A stretch of DNA of 64,000 nt, taken from assembly GCA_014925825.1 (NCBI GenBank), contig JACGCK010000017.1, positions 496,001 to 560,000 on the forward strand. The letters run 5' to 3'. The translations under genes were made by a program, and so were the position numbers. This stretch comes from Pholiota molesta. Its lineage: Eukaryota; Basidiomycota; Agaricomycetes; Agaricales; Strophariaceae. Numbering within the stretch: the first letter of the stretch is position 1; each line of letters starts with the position of its first letter. Shown here piece after piece: positions 13,522-24,925 of this stretch. Under the pieces are notes generated by a model. That model was not told where the DNA came from. It was given only the letters and a program-made list of their open reading frames with translations, and did not search any database.

Positions 13522-15001
13522 TCATATCGTATCAGGATTAATCTTACAAACGCCACCTAATAAAATGTGCAAACGTCAGCAACTGACTTATGATATTGAA
13601 GGAATACGTACGTCTCTTCGTCCACAGCCATGACGTGAGCCTATGAGAAAGCTGAGTCCGGGTGAGATTTGCGTAGATTTTCTCAAATTCCAACAAATAT
13701 TGTCTAGCTGTGAATCGTTTATCTTCATCCGAGTTGACCATGCCGTCAAGGGATAGACCAAGCTCAGGAATAATGTCTACAATGTGCTGTTATGCGATCC
13801 AGTCAATACCAAAAATACTCATGCTATAAGCCCGAGGAAGAATCGGTGCATACCCTTGTCCTGTTCTCTAAGAGTTTTCCTAGACATAAGACGTCGAGTG
13901 GGAATACCTTGAAAGGTCCATCGGGTATCGGGATCCCACGAAGCTCAAACCCTACAAATTCGGTCTCCCAAACGTCCTCTGACGGGGTTTCGAGGGGTAT
14001 ATCACGGATGCTTCAAAATCATAGAAAGCATACCGAGCGCTCAAGGCCCCGTCACGCAACCCAAGAGGCTGTTTCACTGCATACGGTAAGTGCAAGGCCA
14101 CATTCATACCAATATTTTGGTCAAGGATATCGGCATGGAAGACCCTGTTTTCATGCAAGAAGTCCATTCCCTGAAGTCGACCTATGAGGCAGGAAACTTG
14201 GCTTGTCTTCGAAAAACACACCTCAAGTAACACCTTGGTACAGTGCATCAGTTCGCCTACAGTCTTGAAGTGGAACCCAAATGCATCATCCCATCTATCA
14301 ACGAAAACAACAAGAAATTATGTGTAAGGATGCGTTATACCTTAAGAAAGTTAAAAATTACCTCGGAGTGATAGCGAATGAGAGTCCACCGAAAGTGCCG
14401 GAATCAATGAGTGGGATGGTGTGGTTTCGAGGGTTCGACCGTGCCTTTGTCGTATTAAGATATCGCAGTACTTTCAGTTCATCTTCGGAAACAATTCTAA
14501 ATAACCGTGCCCAAGTTGGTCATTATCATGTCTCCTCAGTGGCCAAAATCACTTACTTGATAACCACATCATGTCCAAGGCTGTCTTGCGCGGCCCATAT
14601 ACGCAGGCACTGTAAAATATTATGTTACACGATCGAATAGAAACACACCAGCCTAATTGAGATTGCATCCGTACCTGGGGAACGATAAACTTCCCATCTT
14701 GACGCTTTTTGTAGAAACGTCGGCCATAAGGATAATCATCGACATCCTTCAAAGTAGGATCGAATTGTGCTGCCGGTGGATAAGAAGACCAACGTTCCGG
14801 ACCATAATCATAGAGCGTAAAGCCTCGTGAAGCAAAAAAAGGTCGTAGGAATTCCCAACACCGAAGAAATCTATCATAATGCTCTTGGTACCTTTCGTGC
14901 GTGTCTTCACCCTCTATCTCTGGGGCATACCATTCATCGACTGTTTTGAACAAAGGATTGTCCAGAACGAGCTTACTGACTAGAGTCGCGCAACTTTGCA
15001 A
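13522..15001 (-). CDS. Protein-kinase-like protein, family PKL-1, copy a (frameshifted)
   Basis: First of five related genes in the window. N-terminal part: DNPLFKTVDEWYAPE, then LRCWEFLRPFFASRGFTLYDYGPERW and YPYGRRFYKKRQDGKF. The kinase-like part has a VVIK lysine (14565-14620), NHTIPLIDSGTF, the catalytic-loop-like VFHADILDQNIGMN and YDFEAS where kinases have DFG, then FTARQYLLEFEKIYANL. It ends GGVCKINPDTI before the stop at 13522. One C appears to be missing in the CCCC run at 13994-13997: the paralogue at 43.8 kb has CCCCC there and stays in frame. The ATG is not resolved, because the open frame upstream of DNPLFK offers no good start. Function unknown; a kinase fold is inferred from the VVIK and HxD motifs. 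Confidence 0.7.
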
Positions 15002-15345
15002 GCGTCATGGACGTTGCATCAACGTTGCATGGACGCGAAAATCCATGCTAGGATGCATCGGCATGAAGCAGGCCGAAAATATTGGGGAGATGTTTGGCAT
15101 CCGGGTTTGTCCATAATAACTTTTGTCAGCTCTGGCATGTTCATTGTTCGACCTTTCCTTTCAGTCTCTCATTCTTGCCACTCATCGATTATCATGTCGA
15201 AGATTCTGGAAATCACTAAAGCGGCAAATCTTTATAAACCTCATTTTATTTTCGGGCAACTCTTATATTCTCGCGCCTCGCTGGCCAACGCCACTCATCC
15301 CGAATTTGGACATCTTCGACGCATTCTATCACTAGGCTGCGACTA
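15002..15345. other. Divergent spacer, no gene seen
   Basis: Spacer between a minus-strand PKL-1 gene and a plus-strand F-box gene. It presumably contains both promoters. Nothing distinctive is visible. Confidence 0.4.
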
Positions 15346-17053
15346 ATGCCCCCCCCTTTCATGAAAAGCTCTGCAAGAAGCTATGTTGCTCGTATGAATA
15401 TTCCGGAATCACCAATCGATAGGCTGAGTCGATCTCTCTTGCAGAGAATCTTCCAGTTGAACGCGGATATGGAAGACCCTTCCTTCGATTACAACCCGCA
15501 GTCTCGTCTTGAGCAGGAATACCGACTTTCATGCGCACCCCTCGTCGTGACTCGCCGTACATCTCAAGTTTGCAAGGAATGGCGCAAAGCCATCCTGAGC
15601 TGCCCTAGTCTATGGGGAAGTATTTTGGACTTTCAGCTTCTCAGCCAACGGAACAATCACTGGCGATCTGTCGTTATCCGGAGGACGGACAACTCTTTGC
15701 TTTCCATCAAAGGGAGGATACTAAATACTGGTAGCCCAGAGTTGCAAAGCTTCTTCCTTCTTCTGTTGAAGGAGAGCTGGACAAGGATATTCTCGCTCGA
15801 TGTGGTCTTGGGTTGGGACCCGAATTTACTCTCGATGAAGAGGTGGCCAATCTTCTAAGGGGTCCAGCGCCCAATTTGGAGACCCTTAGATTCTTTTTAT
15901 TGACAAAATAGTACCCCAAACTTTCTTCCTATCTCGGTTTTGTTTCACGAACGATTCGCCTCGACTCCGTCTTCTTTGTGTGACTGGCCTGCGCTTCCAA
16001 ACCCGAGCACCTTGGTTTGCTCATCTGCAGTCTCTCACACTGACGTGTCCTTTCACGCTCTTTGAGATTCTCGATGCTCTTACGTCAGCCCAGGTCCTCG
16101 AGTATCTTGACCTGGGAACTAGCGATAACCTAGCCGCGTTTCAAGGCCATCTTTATTTACCACGGCCGCCCACCGTTCCCCGACTTCGCACAATTTTCAT
16201 CAGAAATACCTTCATAACATGTATCACCTTCCTTAACAACATCTTTCCTGCGCCAGAATGCAGCTTGTCGATGTTTGCAAGTCACATTAACGACGTTTCT
16301 CAACTTTCCCATGCCGATAAGATCTTGGCAGCGCAGGTTCTTGCTCATTATTCTCAAAGCTATCTCAGTACCCATCCCGCGACAAGTTATCTCGTTCATG
16401 CGGGTTACGATTGGTGTGGATTTGCCCAAGTTGCGGTCACTCCTCCTCCTCCGTCATTCTTTTCCATCAGGTTGGATGAAGAAGAAGCAATAATCGAGGA
16501 TGCGTTGCTTGTCTTCCTGCTTGCATACTCAAACTTAGATGGTGATCTACCCAAGATTACAACGCTGCACCTGGATGTCGCACTTTCCGCCGTCGATATT
16601 CCGATTCGCGTTAGAATCCTTCTTTTCTTCCAGTCTTTTTCTGGAGTACGGGAGTTGTCCGTCCATGGTCGCGACGTGCTTACATACCTGCTTGCACTGG
16701 CAGCCTGCGAGCCTCCAGATCCCAGATTTCCTTTCATCGCGTTTCCTCGTCTGACGAAACTGGCTATCGAAAACTTCAACGCACGTTGTTTGGGGATCGT
16801 CTTGGATTTCTTAGCGTGGCGGCGCGACTTGGGCGTCCCTATCCAAACGCTGCACATCGTGACGTCGATTTGTAATGAGCTGCGCGATTTCAGCTTGATA
16901 GAATTTTTCGGGGGCTTGGAAGTGGTGTGGACGATATGGGACTCTGGGCATGCTCGGGAGTATACCTACATTTGCGGGAGTGGCGATTACGAGCAGCTGG
17001 ATCTTGACTACTATGTCGTAGCGCCCACGCTCTCTGTTGCTCGCTCGCTGTAG
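15346..17053 (+). pseudogene. F-box/leucine-rich-repeat-like protein, two frameshifts
   Basis: The N-terminal part reads IDRLSRSLLQRIFQLNAD ... TSQVCKEWRKAILSCPSLWGSI, the usual F-box pattern of Agaricomycete proteins (L..IF......V.WR..A...P.LW). A Leu-rich C-terminal part runs from about 15980 (LQSLTLTCPFTLFEILDAL, VLEYLDL) to the stop at 17051-17053. F-box proteins normally dock substrates to an SCF ubiquitin ligase. The printed sequence breaks twice. Near 15810-15825 the frame passes to one reading LGPEFTLDEEVANLLRG, and near 15890 (in a TTTTT run) it passes to a third reading FIDKIVPQTFFLSRF. The flanking segments are collinear, so these are either sequencing errors or a young pseudogene. 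Length about 550 residues if intact. Confidence 0.65.
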
Positions 17054-17978
17054 TCGATCTCTAGGGGTAAAAACCATGGCTTTGCTATCTCTAAACATTT
17101 TGTATACTGTAGAATGACTCGAACGGAATCGCTTGTGTATAATCTAGATCTGAGTGGCTTTACACTGGAGATGATGTGCTGATCAACAAATTGGTTGCTT
17201 CATACAACGAGGCATGGCTCGGGGAACACTACCTCAGGCTAGCTCCCAGACGACCTTCAGGAACGGGTTTCTGACTCGTGGCACCGGGCTACTAGACTGC
17301 TGTGGGGGAGATTTGTCAAAGCGTACGACCACATTTAGAGATCTGTCGAACTTGCGCCTTGCAGCGTCCGCATGATTGTCTGACTTCCAAATTTTGGTTC
17401 TATAGCTTGAAAACCGGATCATGTTGCTCGACAAGCCTGCCCTTGTTGATGCAATGGGGATGTTGGCGTTTATGCGTTGGAGCGATGTGGGTTTCGAACC
17501 GTGCCTCCAAGATACGCAGGTTGTGTATGACACGCACGGTACCGCGGAATCCCCTGCATTTGTGGTTTGTGGTCATGAATCTTTCGCAATCGCAGTCGAT
17601 CCATTTTTCGGATGTGCATACTAACAATTAAGCCACGGAGAGAGGGCCAGAAGTCCGCAGGCTCTGGAGTTTGGGGCGAGGCGATCGAATCATGCGTAGC
17701 TTGCGAGAGGTGATGTTAATTGGACAAGTTCCCATTAAGTGCTTAATATCCTGGCCAGACGTGATAGCGCCTTTCCGAGATACCATTCAATGTTCCTTAC
17801 AAATTCAGAGACCTTGTACTTATTCCATGTTTCTCAGTTTGAATTTATGGTAGGCTGTAGCAATCGCCTTGCAATCGCTAAAACATCGCTGCAAAGTGGG
17901 CGCCATCGGAGTTTGAAGTCGCTTCAACTTGAACGTAACCATGGACCTGCAGGCGCTTGGCTTTCGTTTACTTCTGCC
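17054..17978. repeat. Gene-poor stretch with a fragment of the 20-kb/45-kb repeat
   Basis: No convincing gene. Positions about 17330-17480 resemble 20180-20300 and the complement of 45130-45260 (shared GATTGTCTGACTT, CCGGATCA, GCAATGGGGATGTT blocks). A short open frame at 17421-17624 covers part of this (VDAMGMLAFMRWSDVGFEP), and the matching frame in the 45-kb copy reads LDEAMGMFSIGHLNGVGDEW. This suggests a decayed coding exon rather than random sequence. I cannot name it. Confidence 0.4.
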
Positions 17979-19221
17979 ATGCTGACCGATATATCCCTAG
18001 GTGTGTGTTTTGTCCAGTGTGAATCTTTTTAAATGATTGAATATAGCTAATATTGTCTAAGCACTTGACAGAAGCGGTGCACATTCACCTCAGCCATTCG
18101 AAGGACCTTGTTTGTTCGAACTTGAAGTTGTCAGCATCGATCATAGTAGATACGAACAAAAAGCACACATCATTTTCGATGGCGATCCAGAACGATATGA
18201 CACTGGGAAGAAGCTTACCGTGCTCTATAGACCCAATGAGAGCGATCCCGACGCTGTTGAAAACCGTCTCTTCAACTACGACGAAGAAGGCGGTTGGGAC
18301 AACAAACCAAAATTTGTTGTGGATGTCCTCATTCCGGTGATGCCTAGCCCCTCCTTGTTTTACCCCACAATAACGTGCATCACGCTACACACGGAAAATG
18401 GGATCCTCACGCCCACTATATCTGAAGACGTCGACGAAATTGTCCCATATCTTCCCGTCCCTTCTCGCCTTTCGCATATGTCCACCGTACCAATTTCCGA
18501 ACTTCGGAAAGAGAGTATGCTGGACATGGACGTGGACCGCGTGAAATGGAATGACCAGACTTTCGCTTTCAAGAAGACGGGAGAGCATCTTGAAGGAACT
18601 CTTCGGGAACTCGAAATCCTCGACAGGTTGCGTAGCTCACCGAACATCATCGAACTCACGGCTATAGTAGTCAACCAAGATAACACCATTCGTGGATTTC
18701 TGATGCCATTTATGCCCGCCGGGGACCTCTCGATTGTTTTTAGCAAAGTACGTGAAGATTTGGGCGTCTCTAAAGATGACAATAAAGCTGTCTTCGACTG
18801 GTCCACCAAACATGCGTGGGCGCTTCAAATCACACAAGCTGTCGTCGAACTTCATGCTATCTCAGCATATAATGGGGATCTGAAGCCTCGGAATGTCGTT
18901 ATTGGCCCAGCGGGGCAAGCCATCCTTATCGATTTCCTTTCCATAGGCTTCTCTGACGAGTTTGCGGCCCCCGAAGTATTGGAGAAACAGCATGACCACA
19001 ATACAACCTTTGAATCCATGTTAAGCGGCCCATCAGATGTGTACTCACTTGGCCTCGTCCTTCATGCGTTGACCCAGGAAAATGTGCTTGGGGTGCGCGT
19101 TCCTTCATGGGAGTTTGGGAACGTACCCAGTTGGTATAGAGATGTCGTCCAGGGGTTTCATCTGCTGCGGGAGTGCTATCCATTTTGCAGAAGGGAGAAC
19201 ACTAAATGCACGCCACGATAA
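17979..19221 (+). pseudogene. Protein-kinase-like protein, family PKL-2, copy a (damaged)
   Basis: Closely related over its whole length to the minus-strand copy at 46857-48095. Readable from ALDRSGAHSPQP (about 18060) through TFAFKKTGEHLEGTLREL (candidate ATP-site lysine), YNGDLKPRNVVIG (catalytic loop with HRD altered to NGD), LIDFLSIGF (DFL for DFG) and FAAPEVLEK (APE). Two lesions: a TAA just before the ALDRSG codons, where the sister copy is open, and near 19150 a net loss of about 25 bp between short direct repeats. The second lesion shifts the frame, so the C-terminus ends CRRENTKCTPR instead of the sister's SAAEVLSILQKGEQ. A candidate first exon, ATG at 17979, matches the sister. Probably not functional as printed. 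Confidence 0.65.
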
Positions 19222-20336
19222 CACTTGTGTCCTCTTGCTTCATTTTCCAATCTATAGATGGTCTCTCAATTCTCACCTCCTGTTTTCTGTTACTGTAGCC
19301 AGGAAATCGTAGCGGTAGCTTCAAAGTTTTGGGTTTCTGTAAAATATTTGCGCAAGTGCAGACAGTCCAAGTATCGCTCACATAACCGTCGAGCGTTCGT
19401 CGATCGCCCATATGACCATCAACGCCGGCAGGACGAATGTCGATTAACGGCGCATGGCGAATGTCAACTGACATGGCACACGACGACGCTCTGCCGCCAT
19501 CCTTGATCCTGCATGCATCGCTCGTACGACAATCCACTCAGCGCCCACTATGGCTAGTCATCTCGAAAAACACGTTGTGCCTCATGAGCCATCCGAGCCA
19601 GCTCTGCGAACATGTTGTCGCGTCTCTACTAAGTATCTATCTAGAGTCCTCGCCGCATTATGATTACCCAGTGTTCCTCTACATCGGTGGCTAATATTTG
19701 GGCTCAATTTACGGTCCGTATCCGCATTGATTTTATATCTTTTTCTGCATTATCGGACGTGGGGAACTGGTACTCGACACGCAATGTAACGCTCCCTTAC
19801 TATTCTGGAACCTTGGGATTGCATCACTCTTTTCTCTGGTGCGAGCGGTGCACATTCCCTCGGGTTCTTGCTCTGAACCTTGTAAAGCTCTGCACAGAAA
19901 TATAGTCTAGACCTTATTTGACCAATTTAAATAGCAGTGACTCGTTAGTCTTGCTTGGAATGGCCCGTCGAAGCCTTGCTCGGGGAAGGAGTATCTTGGG
20001 CTACCGTCGGACACAGTATGATCACATTGAACCTACATGTTGCAAATTCGATAAGCAAAAAAATAATCTGCCAGATCCGAGAATCAAGGGAGCTACGAGG
20101 TACTCCGCCCTGTCGTGGAGATTGTTAAAGAAGATGCCCATTTCGGGGCATCTGTTAGTCCCTTGCTTTGTGTCCTGCAGCGCGTGGGTCCGCGTGATTG
20201 TCTGACTTGTTCTGTGTCTTGACGTTGTAGCCGGATCACACTGCTCAATGAGAAGTGTGTCCCTTGATAAAGCAATGGAGATGTTCTCAATTAGAAACCT
20301 GAACAATATGGGTGACGCGGTGACGAATGGAGTATT
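19222..20336 (+). repeat. Arm A of an inverted segmental duplication (mate 45105-46700)
   Basis: No gene with convincing coding structure. The stretch matches, in reverse orientation, the region downstream of the PKL-2 copy at 46.8 kb. Shared landmarks include GAAATCGTAGCGG.. after the gene, CACTCAGCGCC, CAGTGACTCGTTAG and a terminal block ending TGGAGTATTGTGCAA at about 20340. Part of it (19900-20020) also matches 60300-60420. The PKL-2 gene just upstream belongs to the same duplicated unit. Confidence 0.6.
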
Positions 20337-22095
20337 GTGCAATTTACGCCAATAACTTCAACTTATGTAGCGTGTGAAGTAAGCGCTCCCGCACAACAAC
20401 CAAGATCCCGGCCGCGTGATGGTTGTGTTTCGCCTAGTGGCCGCTTTGTTCGACCATCTTCACTGTTTTCAGCGTTATTGGCCGCTTCACTTGCTTGCAC
20501 ATTGCTTTTGGACTCTGGAGGCTTACCCATCTGTGCTAATATGCCCTCTGTGCACCTCAATGCATCCAGAACGTCAACACTAGCTGCTGCTCCCATTGTT
20601 CCAGCTCTGCTTTTCAAGCTCAAACTGTATCCGTCTGTCGAAAGCCTGACCAGATTTGGCAATCGATTGGCTTGGAATGTTCGCTGCGCAGTCTTTCCCT
20701 CACCACTACCGCGAAAGCTTGACCAGTGGATCTTTAGCGAACGATTTGATGAATCTCTGGAAGAGAGGAAATCGGAAACGGCTAGATTTTATAGCTATTG
20801 GAAATTTTTGGAACCATTTTTCGCTTCGCGCGGATATGTGTTCTACACGTTCTTTAAGCCGCCCACTGCTATGCTTGTCGCAGTACCCTCGGACCCGGAC
20901 ATTCGAAGACAAAATGTTCCAGAATACCCATATGCAAGGCGCGCCTACAATAACGATTCCGAGGCCCTATTCACATACTCGGTGAGCAATGTTTCGACCA
21001 AATGAAAGTGAGCCAAATAACATCCAGTAGTCACTTATAGTGTGGGCAGCTCGAGATTTGTGGGACGCGACGTGGTTCTCAAGTAAGTTGAGCGCATTTG
21101 ACTGCTAAACTTATTCGTTACGCCATTCTAAATTTAACGTCAGGCTCGTTGCAGACGATACCCAAAGAAACGAGCTTGAAGTTCTTCAGATACTCAATAC
21201 CGATGTAATGCGCCGGGATCCCAGAAACCATACCATTCCAATTGTCGAATTCATCCAGTTTCAGCAGTACACCTTTGCTGTCATGCCACGGTTAGTGATA
21301 GTGATACAACTACAATGCATAGAGTAATTAACTTGATGAAAAGGTGGTACGGTGGTCTTTGGCTAGATTTTGGTACTGTGAATGATCTAATGTGGTTCGC
21401 TCAATCGATGCTCGAGGTACAGTAATTTCCTTTTCTGTGGTGAGATTAGCTGCTGAACCAGTATCACAGGTGTTTGACTTTCTCCACGAGCATCATATCG
21501 TTCACTTCGATTTCCTTGCGCAAAATCTTGGTATCAATGTGATTTCAAATATCCATGATCGATGGACGAAAGGTCTTCTAGAACCCTCTGTCACCAAGTA
21601 TGCCCTCTTCGACTTCGGCAATTCTAAACAATATCCCTTGGATGTTCCTATCGATGAGGTTAAAGACACTCGTTTCTTTGGCTTTGCTCTGCGTGGATAC
21701 CCTCAACCGGAGGGTCCCTATAACCCTTTTCAAGTTGAGATGTTGTCGGTTGGGGACGTGTTGCAGCGATTTGTTCGGGTACGTTATCTCACTTGGCGCT
21801 AACCATAACGCGGTTCTAAATTCAATCCTATTACAATGACAGCATATTGAAGACATCGTGCCAAGCTTGGGTCCATTCTTTGACGCGATGATGCACCCAG
21901 ACGCTACCAAGCGTTTGACAGCTCACCAAGCTCTCAACGAATTCAACAATATATATACAAATCTTTCCGAATCAGAGCTTAATACTGAGGTAACCGGCCT
22001 GTGGTGGGAAAACGGTAAGCTGCTATTTTGCGCCAGAGCTCCATGTTAAAACTAAGGACATGAATAGGCGTTGTTACACCAAAACGAAACTTGAG
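20337..22095 (+). CDS. Protein-kinase-like protein, family PKL-1, copy b
   Basis: Same architecture as the other PKL-1 genes, but the most diverged. It reads YSYWKFLEPFFASRGYVFYT, YPYARRAYNND, an ATP-site block GRDVVLK (about 21062-21082), RRDPRNHTIPIVEF, the catalytic-loop-like IVHFDFLAQNLGIN, FDFGNSKQYP (here DFG is intact), a DAMMHPDATKRLTAHQAL segment and a last short exon VVTPKRNLSCS ending near 22095. In the exon with GRDVVLK, the WAARD part and the GRDVV part lie in different frames. One T missing at 21057-21059 would repair this. The N-terminus upstream of about 20650 has no counterpart in the other copies, so the start is uncertain. Confidence 0.65.
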
Positions 22096-22545
22096 TTGTT
22101 CCTAGTATGGTCGGCAGATTTGGACCTTTATGGTCAAAGAAGTGAACACGGAAGCCTGGGATTTATTGGGATTCGATGCGTAATGTAATTGAGAATCTTG
22201 TTAAAATCGCACTCAATAGCCCGCATTTCCAGAAACTGACAATGACTCGCAAATGACTCGTATGCCCTGAGATAAACACTATCGGCAAATTTTAGCATCT
22301 TCTCCCTGATCTTAGATCTGACAATGCAGCAGAGCTTGGACCATGTGTACGATTTATCGATTGGGATATCATGCTTTGCAAGCCGCAAGAGGTCGTCGCA
22401 GTTCTCACTGGAAAGGTATAAATACACGTTAATATCCTCCTTCCTCCCCAGAATCCTACCCTCTTCAACACGCTACACTTTACCGAATCTTCACATTCTC
22501 GCATTTCTCTACATCTCATTTATATACTCAGCTACATACTCAACT

Positions 22546-22897
22546 ATGTCGACACCCAAGGTACTTGTTTGTTCGGAGGAGACCAGTTCAGTCGTACTGA
22601 CGACTTGTCACTTGATCCACCATAGTTTGCAGTGGGCAAGAGCGTCAAGGTTAAGGTATCTTACAGTGGTGCGGATTGCTATCTCCACGAAGGCAGCATA
22701 CTGGAGGTCAAGGCGTCGCATCAGACAAACTCAGTCCTAGTTGTGAGGATAGACTGGATTTCGTTTTTAATGATCGCTTACTTACAATGAACCATTTATG
22801 GAATTTCTAGAAATACAAGTATACCCTCACCAGAACGGAAGGAGGAGCGTCGATGGACTATCACTGGGTCCCGGAAGAGAATCTGGAGGCCGTCTGA
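22546..22897 (+). CDS. Small hypothetical protein, SH3-like barrel suspected, WVPE motif
   Basis: A 73-residue protein built from three exons with good splice sites: 22546-22560 (MSTPK), 22626-22742 (FAVGKSVKVKVSYSGADCYL through NSVLV) and 22811-22897 (KYKYTLTRTEGGASMDYHW, then VPEENLEAV and TGA). The exon lengths keep phase exactly (15, 117 and 87 nt). It is a paralogue of the partial gene at the right window edge, which shares YKYTLTRT and WVPExNLEA. The short beta-rich pattern resembles small single-domain barrel proteins common in Agaricomycetes, but that is a guess. A typical promoter lies upstream (TATAAATAC at about 22416). It sits just downstream of PKL-1 copy b. Confidence 0.7.
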
Positions 22898-23471
22898 GTA
22901 AGTGCTCACAAAAGATGAACATATTCCCAAGCTGACCTTGGACTATCTCAGTGGCTCTGAATCCAGCCATGCTTAATGTTTTGTCCTATGACCGTTTCCG
23001 AACCGTTCCGAATCCGAATATAGTCCTGTAAATACTGAAGTCTAGTTGAATGTCATTTTGTGTTACGTTGGTGATATGCAGTCTTAAAGAAGGTCGTTCA
23101 TCCGTTAAGGATTGCCATTGCTGGTATTACATTTAGAACTTTATTCCTCTCTCACTACGAGTAAGGGCGAAGTAAGCAAGCACCCCCGCAAAAGTCTTGA
23201 AGCTATGTATATTTAAATCTCGACTCTGTCCTCACACATCTCGGCCGCGACATATGCTGGCTCGCGATCGAGGTGCTCGAGCTCCTGGCCGCGTCGAACA
23301 GGCCGCCATCAAAGAGCGGTGGAATGCGGAGGTGCTGATGAATGACCGAGAACTGAATGGATCTTGCAGCGTTGCAGCGACAAACATAATATCTTACTAC
23401 TAAAGCTTGTTTCGATTTTTGAAAAGTAAATGTTCGAAATTAGAGACAAGTCTGTAAGGTAATGTACTTCA
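22898..23471. other. Convergent spacer, no gene seen
   Basis: Region between the small WVPE gene (+) and the GPI-protein gene (-). No open frame with coding features, no repeat that I can match within the window. Confidence 0.4.
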
Positions 23472-24153
23472 CTATGCAAGTGCAGAGCCTTGCGAAAGCA
23501 AGAAGCCCAGTACTAGTAGGAATCCGGATTGGATAGAGAGGTTGGAATCTGCGGCGCTCTTTGTTGCAGCGATCGTCGATGTGCTAGCACTGGATCCAGA
23601 AAGTTAATAAACATCACTTCTTGAATAAAATTGCGCTTACATCCCACTGGCAGTCTCCGTTGCACTCGCTGTCGACTGCGTAATATTAAAGGTGTTCGAT
23701 TGGGCCAAGATAGAATTCAAAGCGGTAGCGCTTTCGACAAAGTTGACCCGAAATCCACTCCCAGTGGGCCATCCTCCTTGCGGCGGATTGCACCCGGTCT
23801 TGCCAACCGTGCCATCGACCACGTTGCCAAGAAGTTGGGGAGTAAAATTCGATTTATCCTGCAGCATCAGCGAAACAGGAAATGAGATGAGCATGACAAA
23901 AAAATAAGTAGAATCTCAGGCGAGTAACGTACCTGATTGATCAGTACGACGCTGAAGTTCAGCCTATCCGTTCCGACGCGCTGCCATTCCAGTCTGTTTA
24001 GTCAGTCAGTTTGCGGTTCATCAGCACATCTGGAAAGCCAAAGCACATACGGCTGGACGCCTTGGTTGGTCCACCTTGGTCCGTGTTTGGAATGAGAACG
24101 CTGTACGCGAGGGCGGAAGAGCAAAAAGCGAGGAGAATAAAGACGATATGCAT
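23472..24153 (-). CDS. GPI-anchored Ser/Thr-rich protein, Kre9/KNH-like family, copy 1
   Basis: Predicted secreted, GPI-anchored cell-surface protein of the Ser-Thr-rich Kre9/KNH-like family. Signal peptide MHIVFILLAFCSSALAYSVL from ATG 24153. The core exons carry LEWQRVGTDRLNFSVVLINQ, then DKSNFTPQLLG...CNPPQGGWPTGSGFRVNFVES and ILAQSNTFNIT. A Ser/Thr-rich stalk and a hydrophobic C-terminal tail (FLLVLGFLLSQGSALA) end at 23472 and fit a GPI signal. Three introns. In the first exon one G appears lost (about 24074-24076): the paralogue at 39.9 kb reads KGWTNQGVQP, whereas this copy shifts to QGGPTKAS. Its homologues in the window are at 38484 and 39867. Confidence 0.82.
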
Positions 24154-24925
24154 AATGGAGGAAAAGCAGAGGAGTATTGATAACGGTAGGAGTCCCTTAT
24201 TTGAAGGATAGAAAACGCCATGAGGCAATATTCTGCCCACGTCGAATCGAGGCTCTTGCGGACTGGAATGTCGTGCGGCATGATACCTGTACGGCGCAGT
24301 TGATAAGGCGTGCAGCGGCGAGCCACTTCAAGCCGCAAATGATTGAAGTGTATAGCCCGTTAAGCCTTTACATAGCCATTTGAGCCGCTCGCCCATAATG
24401 AACTTCAATCTTCACATGCACACGCGCGTGAGTTCACAACAGAAACCGATCGACTGATCCAAGACGAACATCAAGTTCCGAGGCACTTCAGCACTTCAAG
24501 CTCCAATTTTGGTGGTCAGGACAAGGTCAGCAACGCCAGGAGGTCATCCACGAGTAATACCAATTAATGCTCACTACAGTCTGAACGGCTTCCAGGGGAA
24601 GCACTGAGTGAGCATCAGGTTCACGAAGAACCTGCCTTATTTTTTGGGCCGGTCTTGGGTTTCGGCCATCATCCATGGCCACAGAACGCCCCTGCCAAAT
24701 GCGCGTTGGGACCGTAGGCCCCAATCCGCGTCCGCTGGAAGGATTCAACATTTTCCATCCTTCATTAATGGTGCTATTATGGAGATAAATGTTGGTATAA
24801 GCCGAGTCAATAGCAATGTTCACGGTTTCCTATACTTCAATATCTTTGATCCATGTATATCCCGTATTTTCTCAATCGGACCATGCATGCTATGAAACTG
24901 GCGTTTACCATTTCGGAAACGGAAT
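24154..24925. other. Intergenic, promoter of GPI gene; related to 39.45-39.86 kb
   Basis: No gene seen. The part next to the GPI-protein gene (24160-24400) matches the region upstream of the third GPI copy (39540-39860), for example a block with CACTTCAAGCCGCAAATGAT and its counterpart. The duplication therefore included the promoter. Confidence 0.45.

Noticed and set aside
17480..17500. tRNA B-box-like motif (GGTTTCGAACC)
   Set aside because: No A box, acceptor stem or cloverleaf can be built around it.
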